A DNA stretch of 64,000 nt, from positions 325,501 to 389,500 of the forward strand of contig NZ_NPZB01000001.1 of assembly GCF_002895945.1 (NCBI RefSeq), read 5' to 3'. Origin of the DNA: Solilutibacter silvestris (lineage in GTDB: Bacteria > Pseudomonadota > Gammaproteobacteria > Xanthomonadales > Xanthomonadaceae). Below the pieces are notes generated by a model. It was given only the letters and a program-made list of their open reading frames with translations. It was not told the origin of the DNA and did no database searches. Below are positions 44,380-53,549 of the stretch, piece after piece. Both the position numbers and the translations under genes were made by a program. Positions within the stretch are counted from its first letter, which is position 1, and every line of letters begins with the position of its first letter.

Positions 44380-45825
44380 TCAGAAGCGCAGGCGCATGCC
44401 GCCGCCGACTTCGACCGTGCCATGGTAGCCACTGGTCAGCGGATCGTTGTAGCCGCCGCGCGTCTTCATGTAGTCGCTGAAGACATAGAAGTCGACGCGC
44501 TTGTCCACCTTGTAGATCACCGTGGCGGCATAGGCATCGCGGTTGCCGGCGCCGGTCCGGATCACACCCGAGGTGTCCTTGAACGCGGCCAGCGTGTAAC
44601 CCGAACTGGTGTATCCGGCGTTCTTGGCCTTTGCGCCTTCCCAGCTCAGGTAGTAGTTGAACTTGCTGGTTTCGGGCTGATACGACGCCGACAGCGTGTA
44701 GTTGTCGTCCTTGCGCTTGCCTGCTGCATTGGCCGCGCCCTGTTCGGCCTCGTAATGGTAGTAGCCGGCGTTGATGCGGAAGCCGGCGCCGAAGCGGACA
44801 TTGCCACCAACGGTCCAGGTCGAATGAGTCAGCATCGCGATCTTCGACTGGTTGTATTCGCCAGCCACGGTCCAGTTCGAGCCGTTGTAGGCCAGCGCCA
44901 GGGCCTCGGCCGCGCCGTACGAGAACTTGGACGGCCCGGTCAGCTTGTTGTCGTCGACGTTGTAGCCACCGATCTCGTAAGCCGCGCCACCGACCAGGTT
45001 GCCGAACGTGCGCTTCCACACGATGGCGCCGTTGTAGCGGGTGCCGTTGGCACCGCCAAGGTAGTAGATGCCGTTCTTCGAGACATTGGTGTTCGACCAG
45101 CCGCCTTCGGTCAACTCGACCTGCGGCTTGGCGAACGGGATTCCGTAGACTTCGGCGAAATCGCGGCCAAGGGTGTTCTGGCGGCCCAGGGTGACGCGGC
45201 CGAGGGTCTTGCTTTCCACGCCGATCCACGCATCGCGATTGAACAGCACGTTGTCGGTGTCCAGCGAACCGTCGCGCAGCAGGTATTCGCTTTCCAGCTT
45301 GTAGATGGCGTTCATCGTGCCGTCGTCGAAGCCCAGCTTGTGCTTGCCCTGGATGCCCCAGCGGCTGCCGCTGAGATAGCCGGTCGTCATGTCGCGCAAG
45401 GTATTGCCTTGCGTGTTGGCATTGGTGCGCGAACGCAGGGTCATGTCGAGGAGGCCGTACAACTTGACCTCATCCTTGTCGTTCTGGACGCTGAGGCCTT
45501 CGCCCAACTTGAGCTTGGGTTCCTTTTTCTTCTCCGCGGCGTCGTTCTCGGTGACGGCGCGCTGCACGTCGACGGTGGCATTGAGCTTGCTTTCCAGCGC
45601 TTCCAGACGCTCCTGCTGCTCGGCGGCGACTTGTTTCTGCGCTTCCAGCGCGGCCTTGAGATCGGCGATCTGCTGGCTTTCCTGTTGCGCTTGCGGCTGC
45701 GCTTGCGCGGGCTGCGACGACTTCTGCGGATGATGCTTCCTGGTTTTTGCGAACGCGGGGCTGGTCACCATGGCGCCCGCAACGAGGGCGGTCAGGATGG
45801 CCAGGCGCAGGGGCGATGCTTTCAT
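44380..45825 (-). CDS. Outer-membrane porin with N-terminal coiled coil
   Basis: The 481-residue protein has a signal peptide (ending SPAFA). A Gln/Ala-rich coiled coil follows (about 35-90, SQQIADLKAALEAQKQVAAE and onward), then a beta-barrel (VKLYGLLDMTLRSRTN, GSRWGIQGKHKLGFDDG, LGRVTLGRQNTLGRDFAEVY) ending in VEVGGGMRLRF with the C-terminal phenylalanine recognised by the Bam machinery. It resembles general Gram-negative porins. As first gene of the uptake operon it should admit the transporter's substrate across the outer membrane. Confidence 0.9.
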   Translation of the reverse strand: MKASPLRLAILTALVAGAMVTSPAFAKTRKHHPQKSSQPAQAQPQAQQESQQIADLKAALEAQKQVAAEQQERLEALESKLNATVDVQRAVTENDAAEKKKEPKLKLGEGLSVQNDKDEVKLYGLLDMTLRSRTNANTQGNTLRDMTTGYLSGSRWGIQGKHKLGFDDGTMNAIYKLESEYLLRDGSLDTDNVLFNRDAWIGVESKTLGRVTLGRQNTLGRDFAEVYGIPFAKPQVELTEGGWSNTNVSKNGIYYLGGANGTRYNGAIVWKRTFGNLVGGAAYEIGGYNVDDNKLTGPSKFSYGAAEALALAYNGSNWTVAGEYNQSKIAMLTHSTWTVGGNVRFGAGFRINAGYYHYEAEQGAANAAGKRKDDNYTLSASYQPETSKFNYYLSWEGAKAKNAGYTSSGYTLAAFKDTSGVIRTGAGNRDAYAATVIYKVDKRVDFYVFSDYMKTRGGYNDPLTSGYHGTVEVGGGMRLRF

Positions 45826-45898
45826 GTTGCTCTCCGAAGGCGGCGTGCTGCCGCGCGTTGATTCGGAGCGAGACTAGGAGAGGAAAACCTACGGACCG

Positions 45899-45969
45899 CT
45901 TTCTGCGCAGCGACTTTCGATTGTGCATTGCCGCAATACCGGGGCGTCTTGTTGCACTGCTTCTGCGCA
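45899..45969 (-). promoter_or_regulatory. Porin-operon promoter region with a 60-bp-spaced direct repeat
   Basis: TTCTGCGCA occurs at 45901-45909 and again at 45961-45969, exactly 60 bp apart. The palindrome ATTG-CCG-CAAT (45927-45937) lies between them. The region is 75-145 bases upstream of the porin start and is the natural place for the TctD-like regulator to bind. The comF gene begins divergently at 46061. Confidence 0.35.
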
Positions 45970-46060
45970 TTCATTCCCGCCGCGATACGCGGACAACACC
46001 GACAGCGCGTGTGGGAATTTCCCGAGTGCGCGAACACGCATCGTTCGCCACGCTGATGCC

Positions 46061-46816
46061 ATGTCGAGCACGACCCATCAACATGCCATTCCGGAAATCG
46101 CCTGGCCGTTGCGGCGCGGCGGTTGGCGCAGCGCGGTCGACGCCGCGATCGATGCCTTGTATCCGCGCCGTTGCCTGGTCTGCGATGGCGCTGGCCAACC
46201 GGGACTCGACCTGTGTCCGCTGTGCGAGGCCGAACTGCCGTGGTTGCCACCGGCGTGCCCGCGCTGCGCATTGCCGTCGATGTTCGGTCTTCCCTGCGAA
46301 CGCTGCAGCGGCCGCAGCTCGCCGATCCAGCGCACGCGTGCCGCCTTCGTCTACAACGCACCGATCGATCGCCTGCTGCCGCGATTGAAGTTCCATGACG
46401 ACCTGTGCGCGGGACGCTTGGCCTCATCGCTGATGTTGCGCGTGCTGCAAAACGCCGATCGCCCGGACGCCGTCATCGCCATTCCGTTGCATCGCAAACG
46501 CCTGCGCAAGCGTGGCTACAACCAGGCGCTGGAACTCGCCAAACCGATCGCGCAGGCGCTTGACCTGCCGCTGCGTGGTGATCTGTTGCATCGACGCGAA
46601 TACACCGAGGCGCAGTCGAGCCTCGACAAGGAGGCACGCGCCCTCAACATGCAGGATGTATTCGTCGGCTTGCATGGGAAACGCGAAGTGCCACGGCACG
46701 TGACCTTGGTCGACGACGTGATGACCACCGGCGCCACGCTGGAAGCCGCCGCCATTGCGCTCAAGGCGGTCGGCGTGCAGCGCGTCGATGCCTGGGTCTG
46801 CGCGCGGGTGCCTTAA
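46061..46816 (+). CDS. comF: ComF family phosphoribosyltransferase-like protein
   Basis: The 251 residues begin with a four-cysteine zinc module ([26 protein letters not shown]) and continue with [35 protein letters not shown] and the PRPP-binding motif [13 protein letters not shown]. ComF/GntX proteins are needed for transformation or oligonucleotide use in several bacteria; the biochemical reaction is unsettled. Longer in-frame starts upstream lie in the porin promoter and are rejected. Confidence 0.9.
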   Translation: MSSTTHQHAIPEIAWPLRRGGWRSAVDAAIDALYPRRCLVCDGAGQPGLDLCPLCEAELPWLPPACPRCALPSMFGLPCERCSGRSSPIQRTRAAFVYNAPIDRLLPRLKFHDDLCAGRLASSLMLRVLQNADRPDAVIAIPLHRKRLRKRGYNQALELAKPIAQALDLPLRGDLLHRREYTEAQSSLDKEARALNMQDVFVGLHGKREVPRHVTLVDDVMTTGATLEAAAIALKAVGVQRVDAWVCARVP

Positions 46817-47724
46817 AGCGCGAAATCCGTTGCGATGCCCGCGAAGATCGCCAATCCCACCCAGTTGTTGTGGCGGAACGCGCGCAAGCAGCCGTCGCGA
46901 TCGCGATCCTTTGCCATGCGGAATTCCCACACCACCAACAGCGCCGCCACCGCCAGCCCACCCCAGTAGTACATGCCGCGATGGGCGTCGTGGCCAACCA
47001 GCGCCAGTGTCGCGAACATGCAGGCATACAACACGCCCTGCGCGACCAGATCGGCATCGCCGAACAGGATCGCGGTGGATTTCGCACCCATGCGGATGTC
47101 GTCGTCGCGATCGACCATCGCATACCAGGTGTCGTAGGCGGTCGACCACAGGATGTTGGCGATGTAGAGCAGCCACGCCAGTTTCGGCACGCCGCCGGTG
47201 ATCGCCGCGAACGCCATCGGGATACCCCAGCCGAAGGCCATGCCGAGATACACCTGCGGGAAATACGTGTAGCGCTTCAGATAGGGATAACTCGCGGCCA
47301 GCACCACGCCGACCACGCTCATCATGATGGTCAGCGTGTTCTGCGTGAGCACCAGCGCGAACGCCACCAGCATCAATCCTGCGAACAGGATCAGCGCCTC
47401 GCGTCCGCTCACTTCGCCGGTCGCCAACGGTCGCTCGCGGGTGCGCTCGACCGATCCATCCAGCCAACGGTCGGCATAGTCGTTGATCACGCAACCGGCC
47501 GCGCGCGTCAGCCATACGCCCAGCGTGAAGACCACGAGTGTTTTCCACGCCGGCATCCCGTTCGCGGCGAACCACAGGCCCCACCACGTCGGCCACAGCA
47601 GCAGCAGCCAGCCGACCGGCTTGTCGGCACGCATCAACCGCAGGTACAGGCGCAGCTTGCGCCGCCACTGCGGTTCGGTCGGTTGTTGCCAGGCTTCGGG
47701 GATCTGCACGGATGACATGCGCAT
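46813..47724 (-). CDS. ubiA: 4-hydroxybenzoate octaprenyltransferase
   Basis: The 303-residue membrane prenyltransferase has LRADKPVGW-like [20 protein letters not shown], the first Asp-rich motif [15 protein letters not shown] and the second [20 protein letters not shown], with about eight helices. It attaches the polyprenyl chain to 4-hydroxybenzoate in ubiquinone synthesis. It overlaps the convergent comF by four bases. Confidence 0.95.
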   Translation of the reverse strand: MRMSSVQIPEAWQQPTEPQWRRKLRLYLRLMRADKPVGWLLLLWPTWWGLWFAANGMPAWKTLVVFTLGVWLTRAAGCVINDYADRWLDGSVERTRERPLATGEVSGREALILFAGLMLVAFALVLTQNTLTIMMSVVGVVLAASYPYLKRYTYFPQVYLGMAFGWGIPMAFAAITGGVPKLAWLLYIANILWSTAYDTWYAMVDRDDDIRMGAKSTAILFGDADLVAQGVLYACMFATLALVGHDAHRGMYYWGGLAVAALLVVWEFRMAKDRDRDGCLRAFRHNNWVGLAIFAGIATDFAL

Positions 47725-47746
47725 AGCCTAGCAGCGCGCGATCACA

Positions 47747-50050
47747 TCAGTGTCGCCACCATGCGGCCGGAATCGCCGCCGCCTGCTGGCCTTCACGACC
47801 CACCTGCAAGCGCAGTTCGCGATCGCCACCGCCCTGGAAATAGCGCAATTCGAAGGTGTGCAACCCGCGCGCGAGGCCGATGTCGCCACTGGTGGTGCCG
47901 GGCGATTGCGGCCCGTCGCGATCGACCACCAGCGCGTCATCGATGTAGACGCGCGCCCCGTCATCCGACGCCAGCACGAAGTGGTAGATGCCGTCATCAG
48001 GAACATCGGCATAACCGCGATAGCGCAGGCCGAACTGTTCGGCGCGCGCGTCGGCGGGAATCGCGATGGCGTCGGCAACATCGCTGCGTTTCGGTGTCGC
48101 TGCCAGCAATGCGTCGGTGCGCGCAACGCCGACTTCGTAGTAATCGCGTTGCAACCCGGGTGCGAGCGCCGCAGCAGGAGCCGGACGCGCCGCATGCAGG
48201 GTGGTGAAACTGAAGCGCGCACGCTGCGTCGGGCCGAGGCGGCCATCCGGCAGCAGCAGACGCGCGGCAACCTGCACAGGCGTGTCACCCAGCGTCAGTT
48301 GCAGTGGCGTTTCATAGCGTGGCGATGCCGCATCCGGTGCACTGCCATCCAGGGTGTAGACGATGCGGGCGTCCGGCAACAGCGAACCCAGCGGCAACAT
48401 CAGATGCGGATCGAGCGAGGCACGATCGCCATCCAGCCCCTGCACTTCCGGAATGCGATAACTCACGTGCAGGCGATCGAGCTCGGCGAGCTGCGCCGGC
48501 AACCGCTGCACGAAGCCGTTCCAGTCGCGCGCGCCCTTCGGCGACCACAGCACTTCCGCCAGCGCCAGACTGCGCGGGAACAACATGTACTGCTGCGTCT
48601 GCGGTGTCTTCAGGTATTCGGTCCACAGATTGCCCTGGCCGCCGATGATGTGTGCCGCCTGCTCTGCGCTCAGGCCATCGGGCACCGGCTCGAAATCGTA
48701 GACCTTGTGCAGCGGCAGATTGCCGCCGATGCAGCGCGGTTCGTCAGGCGAGCGCGACTGGCAATAATCGAGATAGACATAACTGGTCGGTGACATCACC
48801 ACGTCATGGCCAAGACGTGCGGCCTCAATGCCACCCTGCATGCCGCGCCACGACATCACCGTCGCCGTCTGCGACGCACCGCCTTCGAGGATTTCGTCCC
48901 AACCAATGATCCTGCGGCCATGCGCACGCACGAATGCTTCGATGCGACGCAGGAACCAGCCTTGCAGCGCGTGCTCATCCTTCAAGCCCTCACGCTTGAT
49001 GATGTCCTGCGCCAGCGCGCTCTGTTTCCAGCGCGTGATCGGTGCCTCGTCGCCACCGACATGGATGACCGCCGACGGGAACACTTCCATCACTTCCGTG
49101 AGTACGCCTTCGACGAACTGGAAGGTCTGTTCACTCGGGCAGAGGATGTCGTCGGCCACGCCCCAGGTGGTCATCACTTCGAACGGACCCGGCGTGCACG
49201 CGAGTTCCGGGTAGGCCGCCAGCGCCGCCACCATGTGGCCGGGCATGTCGATTTCCGGGATCACCTCGATGTATCGTGCGCGCGCATAGGCGACGATCTC
49301 GCGTGCCTGCGCCTGCGTGTAATAGCCGCCGTAGGGAATGCCATCGCGTACCTTCGCGCCCTGGTTGGCATTGCCGACCAGTGTCTCCTTGCGCATCGAC
49401 GAAATCGTCGCCAGCTTCGGATAGCGCTTGATCTCCAGGCGCCAGCCCTGGTCATCGCTGATGTGCCAATGGAAGGTGTTGAATTTGTAGCGCGCCATCA
49501 CGTCGAGTTGCTGCTTGATCGCTGCCAGCGGCTGCATGTGGCGCGCGGAATCGAGCATCAGCCCGCGATAGCGGAAGCGCGGCTGGTCGGCGATGTGCAG
49601 CGCGGGGATGCCCGCGCGCGCATCACTGTCCGGCGTGGCGATCTGGCGCAGCGTCTGCAAGCCGTAGAACAATCCGGCATCGTTCGCGGCACGGATCACG
49701 ATGCCGCGCTTCGTCACCTGCAAGGTATAGGACTCGGGATCGCTGCCGGCAGCGGGCGCGAGCACGAGGCGCAGATCGGCCGGCGCATGTGTGGTCGCGC
49801 GGCCCACAGGACGATGCCAGGCCTCGCGCAGCACGTCGCTCGCGAGCGCAGTGATGGCGCGACGATCGCCGAGCCTTCCTTCCACCGAGACATGCAGCGT
49901 CTTGCCGGGATGGAAGTTGCCGGCGTCCATCGTCAACGAAGCCGGCATCGGAATCAGGGCTGGCACATCGGCTGCGGCAGCGTGCGCGGTCGTCGCGGCA
50001 AGCCCGACAGCAAGCAACATGGAAAACGGAATACGAAGATCAAGCTTCAT
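47747..50050 (-). CDS. Secreted GH20 beta-N-acetylhexosaminidase with C-terminal PA14-like domain
   Basis: The ATG at 50050 gives 767 residues with a signal peptide (LAATTAHA). A GH20b domain precedes the GH20 barrel (about 155-520). The barrel has NTFHWHISDDQGWRLEIK, the catalytic pair Asp334-Glu335 in HVGGDEAPITRW, and GGQGNLWTEYL. The tail has a chitobiase-C-like beta domain and a PA14-like module (YRGYADVPDDGIYHFVLASD with DGARVYID). It should remove terminal GlcNAc or GalNAc from glycans. It lies downstream of the TonB receptor but behind a strong terminator. Confidence 0.92.
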   Translation of the reverse strand: MKLDLRIPFSMLLAVGLAATTAHAAAADVPALIPMPASLTMDAGNFHPGKTLHVSVEGRLGDRRAITALASDVLREAWHRPVGRATTHAPADLRLVLAPAAGSDPESYTLQVTKRGIVIRAANDAGLFYGLQTLRQIATPDSDARAGIPALHIADQPRFRYRGLMLDSARHMQPLAAIKQQLDVMARYKFNTFHWHISDDQGWRLEIKRYPKLATISSMRKETLVGNANQGAKVRDGIPYGGYYTQAQAREIVAYARARYIEVIPEIDMPGHMVAALAAYPELACTPGPFEVMTTWGVADDILCPSEQTFQFVEGVLTEVMEVFPSAVIHVGGDEAPITRWKQSALAQDIIKREGLKDEHALQGWFLRRIEAFVRAHGRRIIGWDEILEGGASQTATVMSWRGMQGGIEAARLGHDVVMSPTSYVYLDYCQSRSPDEPRCIGGNLPLHKVYDFEPVPDGLSAEQAAHIIGGQGNLWTEYLKTPQTQQYMLFPRSLALAEVLWSPKGARDWNGFVQRLPAQLAELDRLHVSYRIPEVQGLDGDRASLDPHLMLPLGSLLPDARIVYTLDGSAPDAASPRYETPLQLTLGDTPVQVAARLLLPDGRLGPTQRARFSFTTLHAARPAPAAALAPGLQRDYYEVGVARTDALLAATPKRSDVADAIAIPADARAEQFGLRYRGYADVPDDGIYHFVLASDDGARVYIDDALVVDRDGPQSPGTTSGDIGLARGLHTFELRYFQGGGDRELRLQVGREGQQAAAIPAAWWRH

Positions 50051-50072
50051 GGCGACAAGTCCCTGCACGGCA

Positions 50073-50109
50073 AAAAAAAGGGGTCGGGACACCATGGTGC
50101 CCGACCCCG
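50073..50109 (-). terminator. Intrinsic terminator after the TonB-dependent receptor
   Basis: On the minus strand GGGGTCGGG (complement of 50101-50109) and CCCGACCCC (complement of 50081-50089) pair. An inner CACC/GGTG stem extends the hairpin, and eight T residues follow (50073-50080). It lies 17 bases after the receptor stop codon and so separates the receptor transcript from the GH20 gene, which would need read-through or its own promoter. Confidence 0.9.
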
Positions 50110-50125
50110 GACCGGATCACGAGGA

Positions 50126-53083
50126 TCAGAAGTGGTAAACGATTTCCGCAGACAGTTCGCGGCCCACCGGATCATCGACGCAGTAGGCGAAGTCGCCACA
50201 CCACTTGTCCTGATAGATCTTGTTGAGCAGGTTGGCCCCGTAGAAGTTGATCTTGAGATTATCGTTGAACTGATACCCCAGGCTGCCGTTGAAGTAGCGA
50301 CGCGCCGGACGATGTTCCTTGTGGGTGGCGGTCCACTGGCCATAGGTCGGGCTGGCAGGCGAGGACAAGTCCTGGCAATACGTGCCCGAGCTCGGGATGT
50401 AGCCATCGGCAAACGGCATGCAACCACCATAGCGATTGTCGCGGCCGCCCGCCTTCTGGTACATCGCCAGCGTCGCGTTCCAGCGTTGGTAGTTCCAGTT
50501 GACGTTGCCCGTGAACTTGTAGGTCGTCTGGTATGCGCGTGAATTCTCCAGCTGATCGGTCGGGAACTGGCGCGTCTCGTAGGTGATCTGGTTGGTCAGC
50601 GCCGCGCCGAGTCGGAAGGTGCCGATCCGCGTCTTGGGCAACGCGTAGTTCAGGTGGATGTCGAGCCCGCGGACATGGGTATCGGCACGATTGATCGGCT
50701 GGACATTGATCTGGGTGATGTTGCCGGCGAGGCTGCCGCCAGGCACGACCGGCGCACGGATGATGCGCTTGGCCACGTCTGCGCAATAGGTGGCGCTGGG
50801 CGGCGAGGCACGGGTGCTGCCATCCGGCGTCCAGTGGTACTTGCAGTACGCATCATCCAGCAACAACTGGTCTTCGCTGATGTCGTCGATCAGGTTCTTG
50901 ATCTTGATATCCCAGAGATCGACGCTGACCGAAAAGTTCTTGAACGCGTCCCAGACGAAACCGTAGGACAGCGACGTGCCGGTTTCATAGCGCAGGTCGG
51001 GCGAGCCCGAGCGCGAGATCACGATGTTGCTCGCCTTGTAGGTGTCGAATATGCATTGGCGATTCGGCCAGCCATCCAGATAGCACCAGTTGAGATCGGT
51101 CATGCTCTTGAGCCCGGTGCTCGGCTGCCGATAGATGAAGTTCATGTCCGGCGCGCGGAAGCTGGTGCCATAAGTGCCGCGGAACAGCAGCGTGCTGGTG
51201 GGACGGAACTCCAGGCCCATCTGGTAGGTCAGCTTGCCGGCATTCTGCGTCGCCTGGTACTTGTCGTAACGGGTCGCCAGATCGGCGGTCAACATCTTCA
51301 GCAACGGGACCTTGAACTCAAGCGCTGCGCCGTAATGACTGCGGGTGCCACCACCCTGCTGGATATTGCCGAACGGGGTGTACCAGCCATCCGGATCGTT
51401 GCTCAGCGTCTTCGGATCAGGCGTCAGGTGGTAGCCCTGCTTGCCGTATTCGAGCGTGCTGGCAAAACCGATCGGACCCGCCCAACCCTTGAACAGATCG
51501 CCACTCATCGTGACCTGTGCCTGGTTGAGGAAGGAAATCGCCTTGTTGTCGCCACGCTTGCTGAACGGCGCGGTATCGGATGCCGGCACCGGATTCCACA
51601 ACTTGTTGTAGTCGGGCTGGTAGATGGGATTGCCGTTGGCGGCGGTACCCAGCTGCGGCCCCATATAGTAGTCCTGCATCAGGCCCTGGTTGAGGGTCGG
51701 AAAGCTTTCGTGGTCCGAATACACGGCACGACCGACCGACGCTTCCCAGTCGTAGCGGTCGGCAATGCGGCCCCGCAGGCCGGCACTGAGATCGATCGAC
51801 GTTTCGCGGGAAATGGTCAGGACGTTCTTTTCGCCGCCCAGTTCACCCGGCGACTGGTACTTCAGGAAGCTGCGATCGCCACCGGCGCCGTTGTTGGCAC
51901 GCGGATCCCAATAGACGGGGCTGCCGAAGCCATCGAGGAAGGTGTTGAACTGACCCGAAGTCTTCCACACGCCGACCGAGGCCCAAGCCTCCAGCTTGTC
52001 GTTGACCTCATAGGTGCCGTACAGATAGCCGGAATCATTCTTGCTGCCGGTCTTCAGCGACCAGTTCTGGAACACGCGCTGCGCGCAGTACTGGCCGCCG
52101 TTGGATGCGGTTCCCGTGTTGCGATCGTAGGCGAGGCGACTGGCGAGGTAGTAGAGACTGCCGTACTGGTCGCAGGCCCCCGCCGGTGGCGCGATATAGG
52201 TGCGTCCGGTCGGATTTGCCGGCGCATCGCGGTCGCGCAGGTACAAGCCAGCGGACGGCGTCAACGCACCGACGCCGAAATGACGCTGGCCCGGACCCCA
52301 GTCCTGATATGGCACGTCGTCTTCGGAGTCCATGAAGGGACGATCCTTGGCCAGCAGCTGGCCGCGATAGAAATGCTGCAGGTCGTAGGTCAGGTTCCAT
52401 TTCTTGCCGCTGAGTCCGCCGGATGCCTCGAGGTCGAGGTTCCTGAAACCGCCCCGCGTGGCTTCGCCCCATTTGGCGCGCAGCGTCTGGCCCTGGGCGC
52501 TCTTCTTGAGGATGACATTGACCACGCCACCCATCGCATCCGAGCCATAGATCGCCGAAGCGCTACCCGTCAGCACTTCGATGCGATCGACGATGCCGGT
52601 CGGGATGTTGTTGAAATTGGCAACGTTGCCCTTGCCGCCGTAGGGCAACGGATAGTCGGCGACGCGGCGGCCGTTGATCAGCAACAGGCTGCGCCCGGGG
52701 CCGAGGTTGCGCAGGTTGAGCGGCTTGACGTTGACCGCGGACTGGCCCCAGTCGTAATCGTTCTGCACGTTGCCGACCGCTTCGGTCAGGCTGCGCACCG
52801 CTTCATACACGGTCGAAAAGCCTTCTTTCTTCAGCTGTTCGCCGGTCAACACGGTCACCGGCGCCGGGCCTTCCGCCTGCGAACGCTTGATGCGCGACCC
52901 CGTCACCACGACGGCATCGAGCTGGTTCTTGTCTTTTTCGCTTTTGTCTTTCTGCGCCTGGTCCGCTGGCGTGGCCTGCCCGTCCGGCTGCGTCTGCTGC
53001 GCATGGGCGTCAACGAGCGGGTACATCGCCAGCAGCAATGCGCCACTCAGCGCCGTGCACCGAAACACCTTGGAACGAGTCAT
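50126..53083 (-). CDS. TonB-dependent outer-membrane receptor, probable glycan importer
   Basis: The ATG at 53083 is spaced eight bases from GGAGAA; the protein has 985 residues. A signal peptide (DAHAQ) is followed by a plug domain with DAVVVTGSRIKRSQAEGPAPV, LLLINGRRVADY, IEVLTGSASAIYGSDAMGGVVN and then the barrel, ending REL-SAEIVYHF. It resembles the large carbohydrate-utilisation TonB receptors of Xanthomonadaceae rather than siderophore receptors. Adjacent GH20 and GH29 genes point to glycan uptake. A shared operator and a separate palindrome lie upstream. Confidence 0.93.
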   Translation of the reverse strand: MTRSKVFRCTALSGALLLAMYPLVDAHAQQTQPDGQATPADQAQKDKSEKDKNQLDAVVVTGSRIKRSQAEGPAPVTVLTGEQLKKEGFSTVYEAVRSLTEAVGNVQNDYDWGQSAVNVKPLNLRNLGPGRSLLLINGRRVADYPLPYGGKGNVANFNNIPTGIVDRIEVLTGSASAIYGSDAMGGVVNVILKKSAQGQTLRAKWGEATRGGFRNLDLEASGGLSGKKWNLTYDLQHFYRGQLLAKDRPFMDSEDDVPYQDWGPGQRHFGVGALTPSAGLYLRDRDAPANPTGRTYIAPPAGACDQYGSLYYLASRLAYDRNTGTASNGGQYCAQRVFQNWSLKTGSKNDSGYLYGTYEVNDKLEAWASVGVWKTSGQFNTFLDGFGSPVYWDPRANNGAGGDRSFLKYQSPGELGGEKNVLTISRETSIDLSAGLRGRIADRYDWEASVGRAVYSDHESFPTLNQGLMQDYYMGPQLGTAANGNPIYQPDYNKLWNPVPASDTAPFSKRGDNKAISFLNQAQVTMSGDLFKGWAGPIGFASTLEYGKQGYHLTPDPKTLSNDPDGWYTPFGNIQQGGGTRSHYGAALEFKVPLLKMLTADLATRYDKYQATQNAGKLTYQMGLEFRPTSTLLFRGTYGTSFRAPDMNFIYRQPSTGLKSMTDLNWCYLDGWPNRQCIFDTYKASNIVISRSGSPDLRYETGTSLSYGFVWDAFKNFSVSVDLWDIKIKNLIDDISEDQLLLDDAYCKYHWTPDGSTRASPPSATYCADVAKRIIRAPVVPGGSLAGNITQINVQPINRADTHVRGLDIHLNYALPKTRIGTFRLGAALTNQITYETRQFPTDQLENSRAYQTTYKFTGNVNWNYQRWNATLAMYQKAGGRDNRYGGCMPFADGYIPSSGTYCQDLSSPASPTYGQWTATHKEHRPARRYFNGSLGYQFNDNLKINFYGANLLNKIYQDKWCGDFAYCVDDPVGRELSAEIVYHF

Positions 53084-53183
53084 GACCATTTCTCCGATTG
53101 CTGGATGTATTGCGGCATTGGGCTGTAGCGGACATCGGACCGACTGCGCTCCCTCCGTTGGAAGGTCGCGAGCACTTCGGTTT

Positions 53184-53198
53184 AATGGTCCAGCCATT
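53184..53198. promoter_or_regulatory. Shared operator copy 1 (TonB receptor side)
   Basis: AATGGT-CCA-GCCATT is an inverted repeat with a 3-bp centre, carrying the core GGTCCAGCCA. It lies about 100 bases upstream of the receptor start codon and touches the neighbouring TTGGAACGTTCCAA palindrome. The layout (TGGT-N3-ACCA type) fits a GntR-family FCD regulator of the UxuR kind. Confidence 0.7.
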
Positions 53199-53211
53199 TG
53201 GAACGTTCCAA
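53198..53211. promoter_or_regulatory. Perfect 14-bp palindrome TTGGAACGTTCCAA
   Basis: A perfect CG-centred palindrome directly adjoining operator copy 1 upstream of the TonB receptor. Such sites are typical of LacI-family regulators, which often control carbohydrate TonB receptors in Xanthomonadaceae. No regulator gene is nearby. Confidence 0.6.
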
Positions 53212-53518
53212 TTGATGCCGTAGAACATGTCGCAGCGCAACTTCTGAGTGTCTGGCAGATTTCTGAATGCGGCGTTCATTTCCATTCCGGAGTCGATGCA
53301 CACCTGATCGCTTTCTGAAAATCACAGCAACTAATTGTTTTTTAATGATTTGTTCGCACGTGTGCAACATTCGAAAGATCTGCTACTTCATTCTTTTGTT
53401 TGTTGCGCTGCAGCATTTATCCGCCGCGATCTCCCTGCCTCGGCCCGCGCTGGGCGCCTTCCTGCAGGTTGATGCGCACCACAGGCCTAGGCTTCCTGCA
53501 TCCACGCCGTCGCGCTAG

Positions 53519-53535
53519 GATTGGTCCAACCAATC
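53519..53535. promoter_or_regulatory. Shared operator copy 2 (fucosidase operon)
   Basis: GATTGGT-CCA-ACCAATC is a perfect 7-bp inverted repeat with a 3-bp centre (core GGTCCAACCA), the best copy of the four. It ends 15 bases before the first fucosidase start codon, where a bound repressor would block transcription or initiation. Confidence 0.8.
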
Positions 53536-53549
53536 GCGACAGCTCTCCC

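Larger units (their letters stand above)
53084..53549. promoter_or_regulatory. Divergent AT-rich control region between TonB receptor and fucosidase operon
   Basis: This 466-bp gap contains no gene. It is conspicuously AT-rich around 53280-53420 against a GC-rich background. It holds two copies of the GGTCCARCCA operator (53184-53198, 53519-53535) and the palindrome TTGGAACGTTCCAA (53198-53211). Both divergent promoters must lie here; clear -35/-10 pairs were not resolved. Confidence 0.75.

Noticed and set aside
53400-53549. Longer start of the first fucosidase (from 53400)
   Set aside because: The added residues come from the AT-rich promoter and the operator, and would bury the signal peptide that begins at 53550.
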